Assembly (NCBI GenBank): GCA_964036045.1
Contig: OZ038382.1
Coordinates: 89,699,795 to 89,763,794 of the forward strand
Source: Eutreptiella sp. 'Long Island Sound 2002'
Lineage: Eukaryota > Euglenozoa > Euglenophyceae > Eutreptiales > Eutreptiaceae
DNA length: 64,000 bases
Direction of reading: 5' to 3'
Program-made: the position numbers and the translations under genes
Notes under the pieces: generated by a model
What the model saw: only the letters and a program-made list of their open reading frames with translations
What the model was told of the DNA's origin: nothing
Databases searched by the model: none
Shown: positions 34,561-45,408 of the stretch, one piece after another
Layout of the letters: each line of letters starts with the position of its first letter
Numbering within the stretch: position 1 is the first letter of the stretch

Positions 34561-35829
34561 GGAGCGCTGTAGCTTCACCCACCCCCCTTTCCTCCCAAGG
34601 GAGGAAGCACAGTTCCCAATGGGACCCCCGCATCAAGGCCCCCCGCGGGCCCGTAAAAACTATGGCTTGCGTCGAATCCCCGGCACCAATTGGTTCGGGG
34701 ATGCGGTCTTCGCGGCAGGGGTTTCGATGCCCATGCCCCCCCTATGTGCCCCCCGCACCCTTGTTGCGGATGTGGTGCCGCGAAAGGTGGCGAAATGCGC
34801 AGCGCAGCGTGATGTATGTCACCTCGGGGCTCGAAAACGGGGGGGCATCGGGGGAGTACCCACTGTCAAGCGCTTCTTGCACCCAGGGGAGGGTCAGCAC
34901 GTTGCGCTGGTTAGCGTGGCTTAGAGCCATGCATGGCCGCCGCCCCCCCCCCCCCTCAACCACGGGGTCACAGCCCCCCCCCCCCCCTTCCGTCCTCCAC
35001 TACCACGTGCTCCATCTCGGCATTCATGTCCTTGATGTCGGTCGCGGCATCCACCTCCTTCACACCCCTCCCCCCCGCTGCCTCCTTCTTCTTCCTCTTT
35101 ACCCTCCTTCTTCTTCTCCTTCTTCCTCCTCTTCCTCTACCTTAGGAGGCCTTAATTGCCCGGGGGGTGGGGGGGGGGGGGGTCTGCGAAATGAAGGCCA
35201 TTCATGGGGCGGAAAAAATGGTGAATTACTACCCCCTAATTGCACACAGCGCACAACGTGTGAAGTTTTCGATTGAAATCATGCCGCATATTGTCCGCTT
35301 GGCCCTTTTTGCCTGCAATTGAGGACACTCGCAAAGGATCCAAAATAGGCATTCAAATTCAAAGAAATAGCACTCAAGGACAAATTGCATTTTCCACTGA
35401 AGGGTTTCTGTTGTGTACAAATGACAATCTGTGAAACAGTACACTAAAGCATGGTGAAACAGACCACCATTTTCAGGGAATTTCAATGAGACGCGAAATT
35501 TCGCCATATTTGGCAAAAATGCAGCATAATGAGGTATGAAATACTGTCAGTGCATTGCCTGCTTGCCACAGTACACGATTGATACACAATATCACAAACA
35601 TACAATTGGATCCATAAGGAACTCTTTATAATCAATCAATACACAAACATACATCACAGAAACTACCAAATGTTGCCTACAAAAGGCGATTCCATGTGCC
35701 AACACCCACAAAGGGTGAGTCAGAATAAAAAATCAAATAAAGTAGGACGCAAATTAAAATTCAAGTCAACTGCTGAGAGGATGGTGGTTCTGCAGTCACC
35801 AATGTCTCATCATAGCGGTGAACAGCAAC
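34561..35829. other. Homopolymer-rich and AT-rich spacer, no gene supported
   Basis: Contains C runs at 34946-34958 and 34971-34988, a CTTCTTCTC tract (35085-35140) and a G run at 35161-35180. The 18-mer GGAGGCCTTAATTGCCCG at 35145-35162 recurs inverted at the edge of the element near 38520. A GACGCGAAATTTCGCC word at about 35480-35500 belongs to the set found in 36-38 kb. Long plus-strand frames here are compositional. Confidence 0.6.
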
Positions 35830-36153
35830 TCACCGTCGTCGTTTGCTCCCCAAACGTTTTCCTTTTTGAGGTTGCGGTTGTGGCTGAGCTGCTGGTGCGG
35901 TCCCACCACTCACCAAATTCGCAAAGTTGTCCAATCCCTCTGGTGACGGTGATTGTCCTCTCGGCTCAAACAGTGCATGTGTATTGCCTTTATGTGGCGT
36001 GACCAACTGCCGACTCTGCTGTTGTGTCTCCTCCTCATTATCTTGCGCCGCTGGAGCCTCAACAGAGGGTGATCAAGCCCTTTTTGTAGGCGTTGCTTGG
36101 GGCTCGGCACTGCCACGTGCATCGACACCGGGTGGATTGCTGGCAGTCAGCCC
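35830..36153 (-). CDS. Terminal exon: Q/P-rich protein with basic C-terminus
   Basis: After acceptor GGTGACCACAG the frame reads GLTASNPPGVDARGSAEP, meets one in-frame TGA (about 36080), then continues SPSVEAPAAQDNEEETQQQ, FEPRGQSPSPEGLDNFANL and ends PQKGKRLGSKRRR before TGA. It is low-complexity, acidic then Q-rich, with a terminal nuclear-localisation-like cluster. The internal TGA suggests decay or an unrecognised splice. Confidence 0.45.
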
Positions 36154-36602
36154 CTGTGGTCACCTCACAGCAAATATTCACACAATTGCCTCAGAACAGG
36201 GAACATACTGCATACCAAAATTGTCGGAATGTTCATAAAATTCAACAAGGGCACAAATTTTGGTACAAATCAAATCAAAGCAGCATACCCAAATGCAAAT
36301 ACACAATGAGGGCATTAAATCATCAAATAATGAAGGAGTGGCACAATTTCGCGTCTCATGAGTGAAAAAATGCATCAAAAAGGGGTATGATATTGGCCAA
36401 TTTCAAAGGAGTGGCGCAATTTCCCTTCATTTTGGAATTCGGTTGTTTTGGGGGTTGAAATTGACTATTCAGAATTGGAACATTGGTCTGGTTCAAAAAA
36501 TTGCTCATAAACTGAAACAGTGACCCCCCCCCCCCCCTTGCATTTCATACCCTAAAAAAACACCCCAGTTCACGGTAACAAATTCGACTTCTTGAGGTTC
36601 AC
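36154..36602 (-). mobile_element. Intron-like repeat element L (449 bp), sibling of 38051-38507
   Basis: Minus strand: donor CTG|GTGAACC, acceptor GGTGACCACAG. It shares roughly 85% identity end to end with 38051-38507, including an internal CAATTTCGCGTCTCATGAG word and a C14 tract. The ends form imperfect inverted repeats (TGGTCACCTCA at one end, TGGTGAACCTCA at the other). This suggests a non-autonomous DNA element that behaves as an intron, like known introners. The alternative is an LTR-like direct repeat. Confidence 0.65.
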
Positions 36603-36631
36603 CAGAGTGGGCAATTAAGGGCTGCTAAGCC

Positions 36632-36926
36632 ACGGGAGGTACCCGTGCCAAATCCTCCGGCCGCAGCTTCAGTCGGGTCTCACTAACCTTCGTGATTTGC
36701 CCATGCTCCCTGTTCACATCCACCCGCAGGACCTTATAGGATAACACCACTGTCTTCTGAACCACATGTGCTGGAGTGAATGTTTTCGAAGTCCTTTCTT
36801 GTTTGCACGGGTGTGCGGCGTCCGTTGACTTGGGGCCTCGGAGGACCCCTGCAACGGTTGTGACAATGAGGGTGGCTCTGGGGCCACACGCACATTGTTA
36901 TTTGATTTTGGGGGTACAGATGACAT
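36632..36926 (-). CDS. Internal exon(s) of unknown protein
   Basis: One frame (36790-36926) reads VRVAPEPPSLSQPLQGSSEA. The next (36632-36790) reads TFTPAHVVQKTVVLSYKVLR, then VDVNREHGQITKVSETRLKL, ending RVPPVA-TAG just before the element L donor. The change of frame near 36790 needs a short intron or frameshift. No domain is recognised. Confidence 0.45.
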
Positions 36927-37442
36927 GACAACGGGTCTGGAGGAAATTAGCGTGCTCTAGTCATGTATCTCAGTGACAGGCGGCGGTAATTTGTTGTTTT
37001 CGGTACCCACTATCCCTAATTTATAGCCTGTGCAAAGGGGAATCCAGGAGAATTGCACATTGTACCTTGAATCACACGTCATGTTATTGTCAGCAAAAGA
37101 TAGTACATCACACCAGCAAAGTCGGGATCACAGACAAAAAAAAGTAGCAAATTGTTGGTAGGACTAGCTGCAGCGTAACAATACCCTTTACCGGGCAGGC
37201 TTGAATCATACAAAACAGCAAAACATGCGAAATTTTGCGTCTCAATGCAAAAATGAGAAATGCAATACTGAAAACACCAATTATGCTAGATGTGGCGAAA
37301 TCTCGCCATCCAATGCAAAAACACCACAATCACAGGACAGTTTTTGGTACATTGTAAGGACAACAAGTATGTCAGTCCCATGTGGAAGTATCTTGTCCAA
37401 AAAACTCCTCTTCATCCAGAATTGTTACTAAATTGTCATCAT

Positions 37443-38047
37443 CTAACACACTACTGTTGTCACTGTCACTGTGGACTGCAAACAAGGCCACCTCAGGGCC
37501 ATCGTCCTCGTCATCGTTCGCATTATCCGCACGTCACTGTTGGTACAGTGAATCATGTCAAGAAGAGCATAAACCCGCCGAAACAAGTCCGCATGACGTA
37601 GTTGCAAAGCATCAACACTTGCCCTAATTGTCTGGACGGCATGAATTAGTGAGACGTGACCCGGAAATGGCGGTAGCATTGGCGGATGCAAGACGGCCAC
37701 AACTCTGCAATTTATGGAGTGGTCAGGATGCATTGGGTCCACCCCATCATTGAAATAGGCATTGGTGCATCCTGGGATTGTGCATGAGGGGCTGCCATCT
37801 TTCTCAAAAGTCGCCACAAGCATATCAATTGATTTGAGAAAACAGTGTACCAATGGGGCTTCTTCCGTAATCCATAGGCAAATAGCACCCGTGTAAGATC
37901 CTTCTGTGAACGTCGATTTGTTCGCATTGCCAAGGCCCACACAGCCAAAAACCTTGCACAGCCCCCATTGGTAACATCCGTCATGAGGTCATCAACGTTC
38001 CGAAACTCGCGTCTTGCCACAATCACCCTTAGCAGTGCCGGATCCAT
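37443..38047 (-). pseudogene. Family X protein, copy 2 (short, frame-broken)
   Basis: The first frame (37712-38047, starting MDPALLRVIVARREF) has AMRTNRRSQKDL, WYTVFSNQ and LLRKMAA. The second (to 37443) has DPMHPDHSINCRVVAVLH, PPFPGHVSL and LFRRVYALL. Each block aligns in order with the gene at 48495-50368 (PMRVNRRTRRSM, WYGVFARQ, LCRKMAL; DPVRPDCCLNVTAMSVLH, PMYPGFPTL). About 40 residues between the two blocks are missing and the C-terminal two thirds is absent. It starts immediately after element R's acceptor. Confidence 0.65.
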
Positions 38048-38050
38048 GCG

Positions 38051-38507
38051 CTGTGGTCACCTCACAGCAAATACTCACATATTTGCCTCGGAATAGGGAG
38101 CATACTACATACCAAGATTGTCGGAATGTTCATAAAATTCCCCAATGGCACAAATTTCGGTGCAAATGAACTCAAATGAGCACACAAATATACAAATACA
38201 CAACAGGGGCATTAATTCATCAAATAATGAAGGAGTGGCAAAATTTCGCGTCTCATGAGTGAAAAAATGCATGAAAAAAGGGTATGATATCGGCCAATTT
38301 CAAATGAGTGGCGAAATTTGCTTCATTTTTGGAATTTGGCTGATTTTGGGGTCGAAATTGACTATTCAGAATTGGAACATTGGTCTGGTTCAAAAAATGG
38401 CTTTTGAAATATAAACTGGAACAGTGACCCCCCCCCCCCCCCCCGCATTTCATACCCTAAAAAAACACCCTAGTTCGGGGTAACAAATTCGACTTCTTGA
38501 GGGTCAC
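38051..38507 (-). mobile_element. Intron-like repeat element R (457 bp), sibling of 36154-36602
   Basis: Minus strand: donor CTG|GTGACCC, acceptor GGTGACCACAG, then the family X copy at once. Its flank GGAGGCCTTAATTGCCC is shared in part with element L's flank, and with 35145-35162 in inverted orientation. Confidence 0.65.
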
Positions 38508-38670
38508 CAGGGCGGGCAATTAAGGCCTCCGAACTCTACTGCTTTGACCCGTCCGACGACTCCTCACTCGAGGAGTCCCCGGCGGGTGGGAAGGCGGGGT
38601 GAGCGGTGGGGGTTCGCCCGGAGGAGTGGGCTTGAGGGGGCGGAGGAGCTTGAGGTGGAGGTGGGGGTGG

Positions 38671-38717
38671 AGCTTGAGCTTGAGCTTGAGCATGAGCTGG
38701 AGCTTGGGTTGCCAGCC
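38671..38717. repeat. (GAGCTT)n microsatellite
   Basis: Six-base tandem words GAGCTTGAGCTTGAGCTTGAG. On minus it reads as KLKLKL within a proline-rich low-complexity stretch (38520-38740), which could be a poorly conserved exon. Confidence 0.8.
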
Positions 38718-38745
38718 GGTGCGAATGTGGACGTGGGGGAAGCTG

Positions 38746-38862
38746 TTCATAAATTGTTCATAAAACCGGTTCACAATTAATGAGTTCATAAATGGGTTGA
38801 TAATTCATTTATGATGGTAGTTTCAGCCTTATAAACGCCGAAATATGAACGCAATACGAACG
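38746..38862. repeat. TTCATAA word cluster 1
   Basis: Several TTCATAA/TTATGAA words lie 3' of a strong donor (CCGAG|GTGAGGAAG, near 38939) of the minus-strand gene above. The same words recur in two other gaps of that gene. Confidence 0.75.
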
Positions 38863-38935
38863 CGAAGAACAACAGACAGACAGCATGCCACTAGGGCGAC
38901 GGTCGCCTTTGACTCTCCTCGTGCAGCTTCCTCAC

Positions 38936-40891
38936 CTCGGCGGCGTGCATGGATGGGCGAACAGTAATAAAGCTGGGTCGCAGAGGGCGCTTGGGTAGAG
39001 GGTGCTTGGGGGGTGGTGCTTAGAAGTGAAGCGGTGGTGCACGCCGCGGTCTGTGGGGTGTTATAGTGCAACAACGGCATGGGAAAGGTTAGAAACCACC
39101 ATTCCCAAACCTGCTGGACGACCATTGCTTCCCGTTCCACTGCACTCTTACCCGCACTCCAACCCCTGGAAATATGCCCATTCTACCCTTTCTTCAAAAT
39201 GTAATTGGTGCTTTGCACAACGTCCCCCGACACGGCAGCCAATCCCACCCCGCATGCATCCGCACTCTCAAGCACTATATCACAAACCTCTTCTAGGAAC
39301 AACAAATAGTGCGACCCCGACTCCCCGCAGCAGTGTTCCCGAAACGCAGCAGCAACAGGTCGGCACGAAGCGCGTGGCACAACCGGAATCGGCGAGTACA
39401 AAGTGCGTAGCAATGTTCGCAGCCCCACAACCGCTTCCCATGTGGGGTCCTCCTCGACGTATGCAAGCAAAGGAGCAATCTGCTCCCAGGCCTAGAACAG
39501 GTAGTGGGCCTCCTCCCCGTCCGGTGCGTTGTGCGCCCCCAATCGCACGCCACACCGGTTGCGGTAAAGAATTTTCTGTACCACCCCTGTAACCTCAAGG
39601 GGATGATTTCCCACTTGGGCCTCTAGGAAAGCCACAACAAGCCTTCCGAAGGCCATGCAACAATGCAAAATAAACAAAAATACCCGGTTTATGGCTATGA
39701 CCAGCAGCGGCTCGCCGGTGCATCCTGCCACATCCACACTTTTGCCGGTCATCCGATACAGACGATGAGTGGTGGCATCCGACTGCGTTGTCCTCGGAGC
39801 AGTGATGCCATTCCACCGCTTGGCCGTATTGTCCCGCACGGCCTCATTGAAAATACTCCCCACTTGAGGAGGCACAATGATGCCCAGCAGCCGCCGGAGC
39901 CACGGCTGGTCCCCACCAAGGATGACCGCTGCCGGCACCCAGCTGTTGCACCAGTAAAGTTTGTCGCAGTCAATAATGGATTGCAGAACCAGTGTTCATC
40001 AAAGATTTTCATAATTCGTGTTCATAAAACGCGTTCATAATTCATAAATGGCAGCACGCCGTTCTATGACGGCATTTTACGAATGATGAACGCGCGAATT
40101 ATGAACAACATATGAACACAAAAATGCAAACTACGAACCTGCAACACCTGAGCACAAATTTGGCTTAGGGCAACCATATCCTTGTCCCCCGTGACGGCCA
40201 TGCCGAATACCCATAGGAAGGCGGGTGTTCGCGCCTTTACCCCATGGTTCAATAGCCCCACCGATAGCTGCGGCCAAGTGCCGGCGGCGCAAGGATACCC
40301 GTCACACCGCACCACAAAGGTCAGGGGGCGGGTCCAGTCAATAGACGGGCACAAGGCTGGCCGGGATTGCACATATTGTGCCGACGACCGCAGGGGCCAA
40401 CAGCAAGCCGACGACAGGGGGTCAACAAATTCAACCGGGGGGGACAACACAAGCGGAGCAGTCAATGACTTGCACGTTGCGTCAAATTGGTCCCGTGTGG
40501 GGATGGGCCGTGGGAAGGGCAGCCCAGTGCGGGCAGTGTAGGCATCGCCCTGCCGGGTAATGTACTAAGACAACACGTGGAAGCCGGACCGGGGTGCACT
40601 CAACTCCAAAAGGAGCCCTATCAGGTAGGGTGCGGGAAAGAGGGCCTCCGCATACGTGCGGATGGCCTGCACCTTGGTTTTGTGGATCGCCGGGAGGGGA
40701 CCGTGGTCCATTGCCTCAGTGAAAAGGGCCCGGATGAGGGGGGGTGATGACATCCATTGGGCAAACAGGTCAAAACACTTGCTGTCCCGAAGATGGGTGG
40801 CACCACTAAGACGAACAACCATCATGTTCCGCTCCATGAAGACGGGGTAGAAGTAAGACATCACAAAATCGGTGGACAAAGAAGCGTGCAT
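38936..40891 (-). pseudogene. Transposase-like gene, copy 2 (nearly full, two in-frame TAG)
   Basis: First exon segments: 40565-40891 (LFPAPYLIGLLLELSAPRSG) and 40139-40540 (SIDWTRPLTFVVRCDGYPCA, ARTPAFLWVFGMAVTGDKD). After a TTCATAA-filled intron, one frame runs from about 39960 to 38936. It reads WVPAAVILGGDQPWLRRLLG, RVFLFILHCCMAFGRLVVAF, NRCGVRLGAHNAPDGEEAHY, LEAQVGN, REHCCGESGSHYLLFLEEV, LAAVSGDVVQSTNYILKKG and VVQQVWEWWFLTF. TAG codons at 39492 and 39183 interrupt it without shifting frame. The HCC-rich centre and the late S-x-D-V-V-x-S-x-N segment suggest an RNase H-like transposase; the Q in VVQS stands where I would expect an acidic residue. It is a paralogue of 26294-27643. Confidence 0.65.
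39995..40138 (-). other. Candidate intron with TTCATAA words
   Basis: The donor CTGCAG|GTTCGTAG is at 40138, the same position in the protein as in copy 1. The interior repeats TTCATAA, TTATGAA and GAATTATGAACGCG; the acceptor lies somewhere near 39960 and is not clear. Confidence 0.6.
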
Positions 40892-40897
40892 AAAAGG

Positions 40898-40965
40898 TGT
40901 TCATAATTCATGGTTCATATATGAATCGTCCATAAATGAAAAATGAATTATGAACAATACTACTT
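40898..40965. repeat. TTCATAA word cluster 3 with 13-bp inverted repeat
   Basis: GTTCATAATTCAT and ATGAATTATGAAC are perfect inverses about 30 bp apart, just upstream of the first coding segment of the minus-strand gene. Confidence 0.85.
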
Positions 40966-40984
40966 TTCATACAGGTACCTAGGG

Positions 40985-41232
40985 CAGTTAGAACACTCCG
41001 ATCGTCCGCGTGTGTGCCACTAGGGGTGTTTTCCCCCCTTTTTTTGGGGGTGGGGGTTTAGGGCCGAAAATAGTTGCGACGAGGTCCATCGGGACTTTTT
41101 TTTTTCGAAAAAACCAATTTTTCTCACTTTTTGGGTAGAAAGTTTTTTTTGTTCTAATTGTGTTTTAGCGCTTTTTGGAGTGCCGCTGTTAGAACGCCGA
41201 TAGAACAGTTTCATTAGAACACATTAGGACAC
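40985..41232. repeat. GTTAGAAC/GTTCTAA word cluster, left
   Basis: GTTAGAAC, GTTCTAA, TAGAAC and ATTAGAAC words recur between a G-rich spacer and the 3' end of the lysine-rich gene. The partner cluster is at 42369-42472. Confidence 0.75.
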
Positions 41233-41260
41233 ATTTGCCGAAGGCACGCATCACCAAACA

Positions 41261-42354
41261 TCAAGTACTTTTCTTCACTGAAAGAGAGTCACATTTGCTG
41301 CCAGTCGTTCGAGAAAAGACCTGTGTGCTCGGGGGCCCAACGGGCGCCCCGAGGCTACCCCCAATCCCTTGCCCCTGCCCCTGACTTGGCCCCCGGCCTT
41401 GACCTTGCCCCTGCCCTGGACCCTGCCCTGCCCTGCCCCTGGTGTGCCGCTGTCTGACCCCATGTCCGGAGTCGGCGCGCTGGGGGCAGGGGGCTCTCCC
41501 CCATCCCACCTTTGTACGCATCCCCATGCCCACCCTCTTCCCCGTTGTCCCCATTGTCCCCCTCATCCCCGTTGTCCCCGTCCTCCCTGTTCCCCAACCC
41601 TGCCGAACGGAGGTAGGCCTCCGCCTCCTCCTTGGTCTTGAAGAGCAAGGCGGATGCAACTGTATACATGGCCTTGCTCTTCCTTTTCTTACCCTTCGCC
41701 TTCTTCACCCACTCCTCCACCTCCACGTACCACTCCCCCTCACCCAACCCATCATCCGACATCTCCACAACCACCCCCTCACTCACACTCCACTCCTCAT
41801 CAGCCCCCCCCCCGCCCCCCACGGCACCCACCGAGTTCTCCCTCCACAGGTGATTTCGCCACAGGCGTCTTTGGCCCTTGGGGAAATGGGAGCTGGCTTA
41901 CCGGCGCGGGTGGGTTTGGGGTGTGGGGTTGTGGTAGCGGGGGTAGTCTTCTTCTTCCTGGGCCGTGGGATAGCGGCGTCCGACTCGTCGTCGGACTCAA
42001 CCACATGGGGGGTGAAGGGCAGGGCCGCGAGTTGGGGTTTGGCTTTGCAGGGGGGGGGGTGTGCTGTGCCATGGGTTTGGGCTACGGGGCCTGTTCGGCC
42101 CTGGGCTCTGCAGCTGCTTGCTTATCCGAGGCCCACTCATCCAACCCCACCAAGGTTCCCCCCCCACTTAGCGTGCTCCGGCCCTTGGACCACCTCGCCA
42201 ACACCCCCAAAACCTCCAAGACCTGAAGCGGACACCGCATGACCATGCTGCGGAGCGACCCACGAGGCACGGCGGTCACTTGTCCTCCATGTCGACGAAC
42301 GAGCAACCGGACCCGATCCGGATGCTCAACATTGAGCTGCACATCGTCAACCTG
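41261..42354 (-). CDS. Small lysine/acid-rich protein of unknown function, multi-frame
   Basis: The first exon begins after acceptor GTTGTCACAG (42355) with VDDVQLNVEHPDRVRLLVRR, then LQVLEVLGVLARWSKG. A middle block in another frame reads DDESDAAIPRPRKKKTTPA. The last block (41355-41800) reads DEEWSVSEGVVVEMSDDGLG, VEEWVKKAKGKKRKSKAMYT and LLFKTKEEAEAYLRSAGLGN, then a G/D/N-rich tail. Frame changes coincide with C8-C9 tracts, so short introns or indels separate the blocks. The KKAKGKKRKSK cluster looks like a nuclear-localisation signal. No domain is recognised. Confidence 0.5.
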
Positions 42355-42368
42355 TGACAACACCAAAC

Positions 42369-42472
42369 GTTCTAATTGTGTTCTAATACAGGTGTTCTAC
42401 GCGTGTTCTAACAAAAAACGTGCCGGCGGTCGTTCCCTTTTGTTAGCACTTCGTTAGAACGAATTCGTTAGT
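42369..42472. repeat. GTTAGAAC/GTTCTAA word cluster, right
   Basis: About six GTTCTAA/TTAGAAC words and GTTAGAACGAATTCGTTAG lie in the upstream intron or flank of the lysine-rich gene, ending next to its acceptor. Confidence 0.8.
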
Positions 42473-43210
42473 ACAAAGACATTGGCTATGGAAGCCCTTC
42501 CTTGCATTGCTACACTCATGGAGAGCAGCAAGCACTCAGATTCCTTCGGTGCCATTAGCTTAAACGGCCCAAGTTGCACCCCCCCCCCCAAAAAGGACCC
42601 CCGACAAAAATGTCGCAGCTGATGGTCATCAAAAACGCGTCCTAGAGGGGTGAAATTTTGGCAACAAGCAGCGCACGTCTGTTTCCGCTCGTTTTTGACT
42701 ACCCCCATATACGTTTTTGGCACTTTGCGCACAACACCAACTTGAGGTTGGGCCATGTGAAATATGAGGAAAACAGTCAAATTTTGAGGAGGAACCCCAC
42801 GGAATGCATGTATGTCTATGCACGGTTCAATATCACTACACCAGCGGAGGCACTACTCGTCGACACATACCATTTTCATCAAAATTTGTTCTGCAGTCAG
42901 TGAAACACTGAAGATTGTGTCGAAACAGACAGGTCTCACCAAAAACCTGCTGCACAGGGACAAAAATCGCAAACAGTTGTCTGGTTCCAGACACACGACG
43001 CGTAACCTGGTGAAAAATTGCTGTATTCCACAAAAAGAACTGTGGTCCGCAACCAAATGACATAAAAAAGTGATAAAGGAATGTGAGTCTTGTTTTGGGA
43101 AAGGAAAAGTGCCAAAACAGGCCACTAGGACCCAGAGAGCGGACTGGCACGCCAACAGGGTGCCACAGTGTTTATATGTTATGAATGGATATCGTGGTCA
43201 CTGAGCAGGC

Positions 43211-43821
43211 TTACAACAACAGTGTGCAACCAACAGCAACTACAACAGAGCACGTTGAATTCTTTTTGGAGCCATTGAACCGGTCCTTCCATGCCTGAAA
43301 CCCAATCTTGGCCTTCTTGGAAGCAGACGACCGAGAATCGGTTGCCGCAGCTGCAGCTTCGGTGACAGGTGATGCCTGGGCTTTTTTGTTGCCTTTGCCT
43401 TTTGACTGTGATCCGGAGGCTCTGTTCTCGTCTCTTTTGCGTGTGCGACCACCTTTTTTGCCAGGGCCCCGTGACTGCTTCGGTGTACCATATACAGCGT
43501 TCTCTGGGGTGGCGCCCACCTCTTTCACTTCCTCCTCAGACTCCTGCTCTCCCTTTGCCTTCTCAGGCACACAGCTGCAGTCCACAGGGCAACCCTCCGC
43601 CAAATTTTCAAACACTGCATCTAGGGGATAGGGCTCAGCCCATCAGCGATGCGTAAATTGCTACACACGAGGGCACCAACGTCTGCAATAGACTCCTGCT
43701 CCGTGGGCAAACCCAAAACCACACTGATGGGTACCGGCATGCACACTGCCAGACTGCAGGCCAGCTGTACAGAACTACTGATCACCAGGTACCGCCAGGT
43801 GGTGCATGACAAATCCAACAA
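43211..43821 (-). CDS. Basic low-complexity 3' exon (possible end of the ParB-like gene)
   Basis: The minus frame after a TATCCCCTAG acceptor-like site (about 43622) reads FENLAEGCPVDCSCVPEKAK, then an acidic EESEEEVKEV-like part. It ends in a long K/R/S/A-rich tail (GKKGGRTRKRDENRASGS, KKAKIGFQAWKDRFNGSKK). Upstream, 43640-43821 reads YLVISSSVQLACSLAVCMPV in another frame. The tail looks like a nuclear, nucleic-acid-binding extension. Confidence 0.45.
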
Positions 43822-44026
43822 CCTCCGTAAACAGCTGGTTCACCATGGGACCACGAGAAAAGGCAAAGTAGCGAGGCACCTGTATAAGGGAACAGTGAGT
43901 CTGAGACCCCTACTGGTGCAGCTGGACTGGCCGATGTCCTGTGGTTTCCAAACAGCTTCCCACAATTTACCCTTCTGAGGACGCATTCTGCCTCATACGT
44001 GTTTGGTTCTAGACAAACTTTGGGAT

Positions 44027-45088
44027 TCAACGGTGCACACAACGTGACTGTGGTAGCAGGCAGCATGTCGCAACAGCTGACAGCGACACCTTCTTGGGCA
44101 GCGGATTTTTGGAAACAATCCACAGCTCAGTGAATCCCATCGAGTATTGCTGTGTGAGAGATCCCAGAATAAAGCAGGCCACGCAAATTGTTGTCAACCC
44201 CTCGTTGTTGTGCAACTTTCGGAGACCATCCAGCACTCCCAAGACGTCACAAGCGGCGCCAACAATGAGAACGAGCGTCCCAGACACCAAATTCCGGCTG
44301 ACAACGGAATGGATGCCTTCCATATGTCCCTTTGGAACTTCAACAATGATCAGGCAATACGGCATGTTGGCCACCGTAGAGGGCACCGGCGTACCAGATG
44401 CTATCCCAGTGATATGCATGACTCCATTCAGCCGCCTCTGGGGCCTCAGACCCATGTTCACGGTGATGAAGTTGACATCAGCAGCGATCTTGACCTCAGG
44501 GTTCACAAGGGGACGTTTCAGGGCATCACGGAGGGGAGCATACGTGGGGTCACTCCAGATTGCAGCAGTGACGACATACTTCCAGGGGGGCCAACAGTTC
44601 TGCTCAAACCATTTCCAATTCTACGTCTTGAAGGTGACATGGGTCTTCGACAAGAGACTCTGTTCACAACGGGCCCGTTCTGCAAGCGGTTTGCGACTGG
44701 GGTCAACCAGGTCGTTGCCCGGGTGGCAGAGATGATGTTCCCAGAGACGTGCAGCCTTCACTTGCTTTGCCTTTTTTGTAATCATTGGCAGTGACACATT
44801 GCTGGAGCCCATGTACTGCGTAACCTCCTCGAGGTTTGATGGGATGAGGCCTTCGATGCATTTCCAAAAGTGCAACTTTACTGGCGGTCCAGGCTTTTCC
44901 AATCCATCGACAGCAGCCACAGCCTTATCCCCCATCACTTGCACCCAGGCGGCTATCGGAAACCAGGCTTTTCTGACAGTGTCCTGCAGAGCAGACAGAG
45001 GTGTCAGCAGACACAATAGGAGGAATTCTGCTTCGACATGCTGCATCAGTGAAATGTTGTGTGGTTCCAGACACGGAGGTCCACGCAC
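44027..45088 (-). pseudogene. Methyltransferase-like segment with one in-frame TAG
   Basis: A single frame of about 350 codons is broken only by TAG at 44621. Before it: LEKPGPPVKLHFWKCIEGLI, EEVTQYMGSSNVSLPMITKK, RLWEHHLCHPGNDLVDPS. After it: NWKWFEQNCWPPWKYVV, VNFITVNMGLRPQRRLNGVM, YCLIIVEVPKGHMEG, TLVLIVGAACDVLGVLDGLR and FTELWIVSKNPLPKK. The IIVEVPKG stretch followed by a late tEL-ivsK motif is reminiscent of N6-adenine methyltransferases (usually DPPY-like there), but the key residues are not canonical. It probably belongs with the ParB-like part at 46.9-47.5 kb on the same strand. Confidence 0.45.
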
Positions 45089-45374
45089 AAGCTTTGACAG
45101 TGATTAAAAAGTTGTGTCTGGTACCAGACACAAACAGGAGGAATTCTGCTATGACAGGCCGCATCAGTGAAATGTTGTCCGGTTCCAGACATGGAGGTCG
45201 AGGTACAGGCTTTGACAGGGATAAAAAAAAAGTTGTGTCTGGTTCCAGACACAAACAGGAGGAATTCTGCTTTGCCAGGCTAAATCAGTGAGTTGTTGTC
45301 TGGTTCCAGACATGGAGGTCCTGGCACAGGCTTTGATAGAGATAAAATTACATCACGTGTCTGGTTCCAGACAA
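45058..45374. repeat. Palindrome cluster: six GTGTCTGGTTCCAGACAC sites, ~60-bp spacing
   Basis: Sites start at 45058, 45114, 45175, 45235, 45297 and 45357. Between them two spacer types alternate (AAACAGGAGGAATTCTGC and ATGGAGGTC...), giving a 120-bp dimer. Several sites have a matched or single changed arm base. Confidence 0.9.
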
Positions 45375-45390
45375 CTGTGACAGCCTTCGT

Positions 45391-45408
45391 TTAGGGTTAG
45401 GGTTAGGG
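45391..45408 (+). repeat. Interstitial telomere-like (TTAGGG)3
   Basis: Three perfect TTAGGG units preceded by T. They directly abut the start of a diverged satellite B copy (CACCGAGCTGG). Confidence 0.85.

Noticed and set aside
34275-35276. 333-residue plus-strand protein
   Set aside because: It is driven by C/G homopolymers and CTTCTT tracts, overlaps better-supported minus-strand exons and shows no protein-like conservation.
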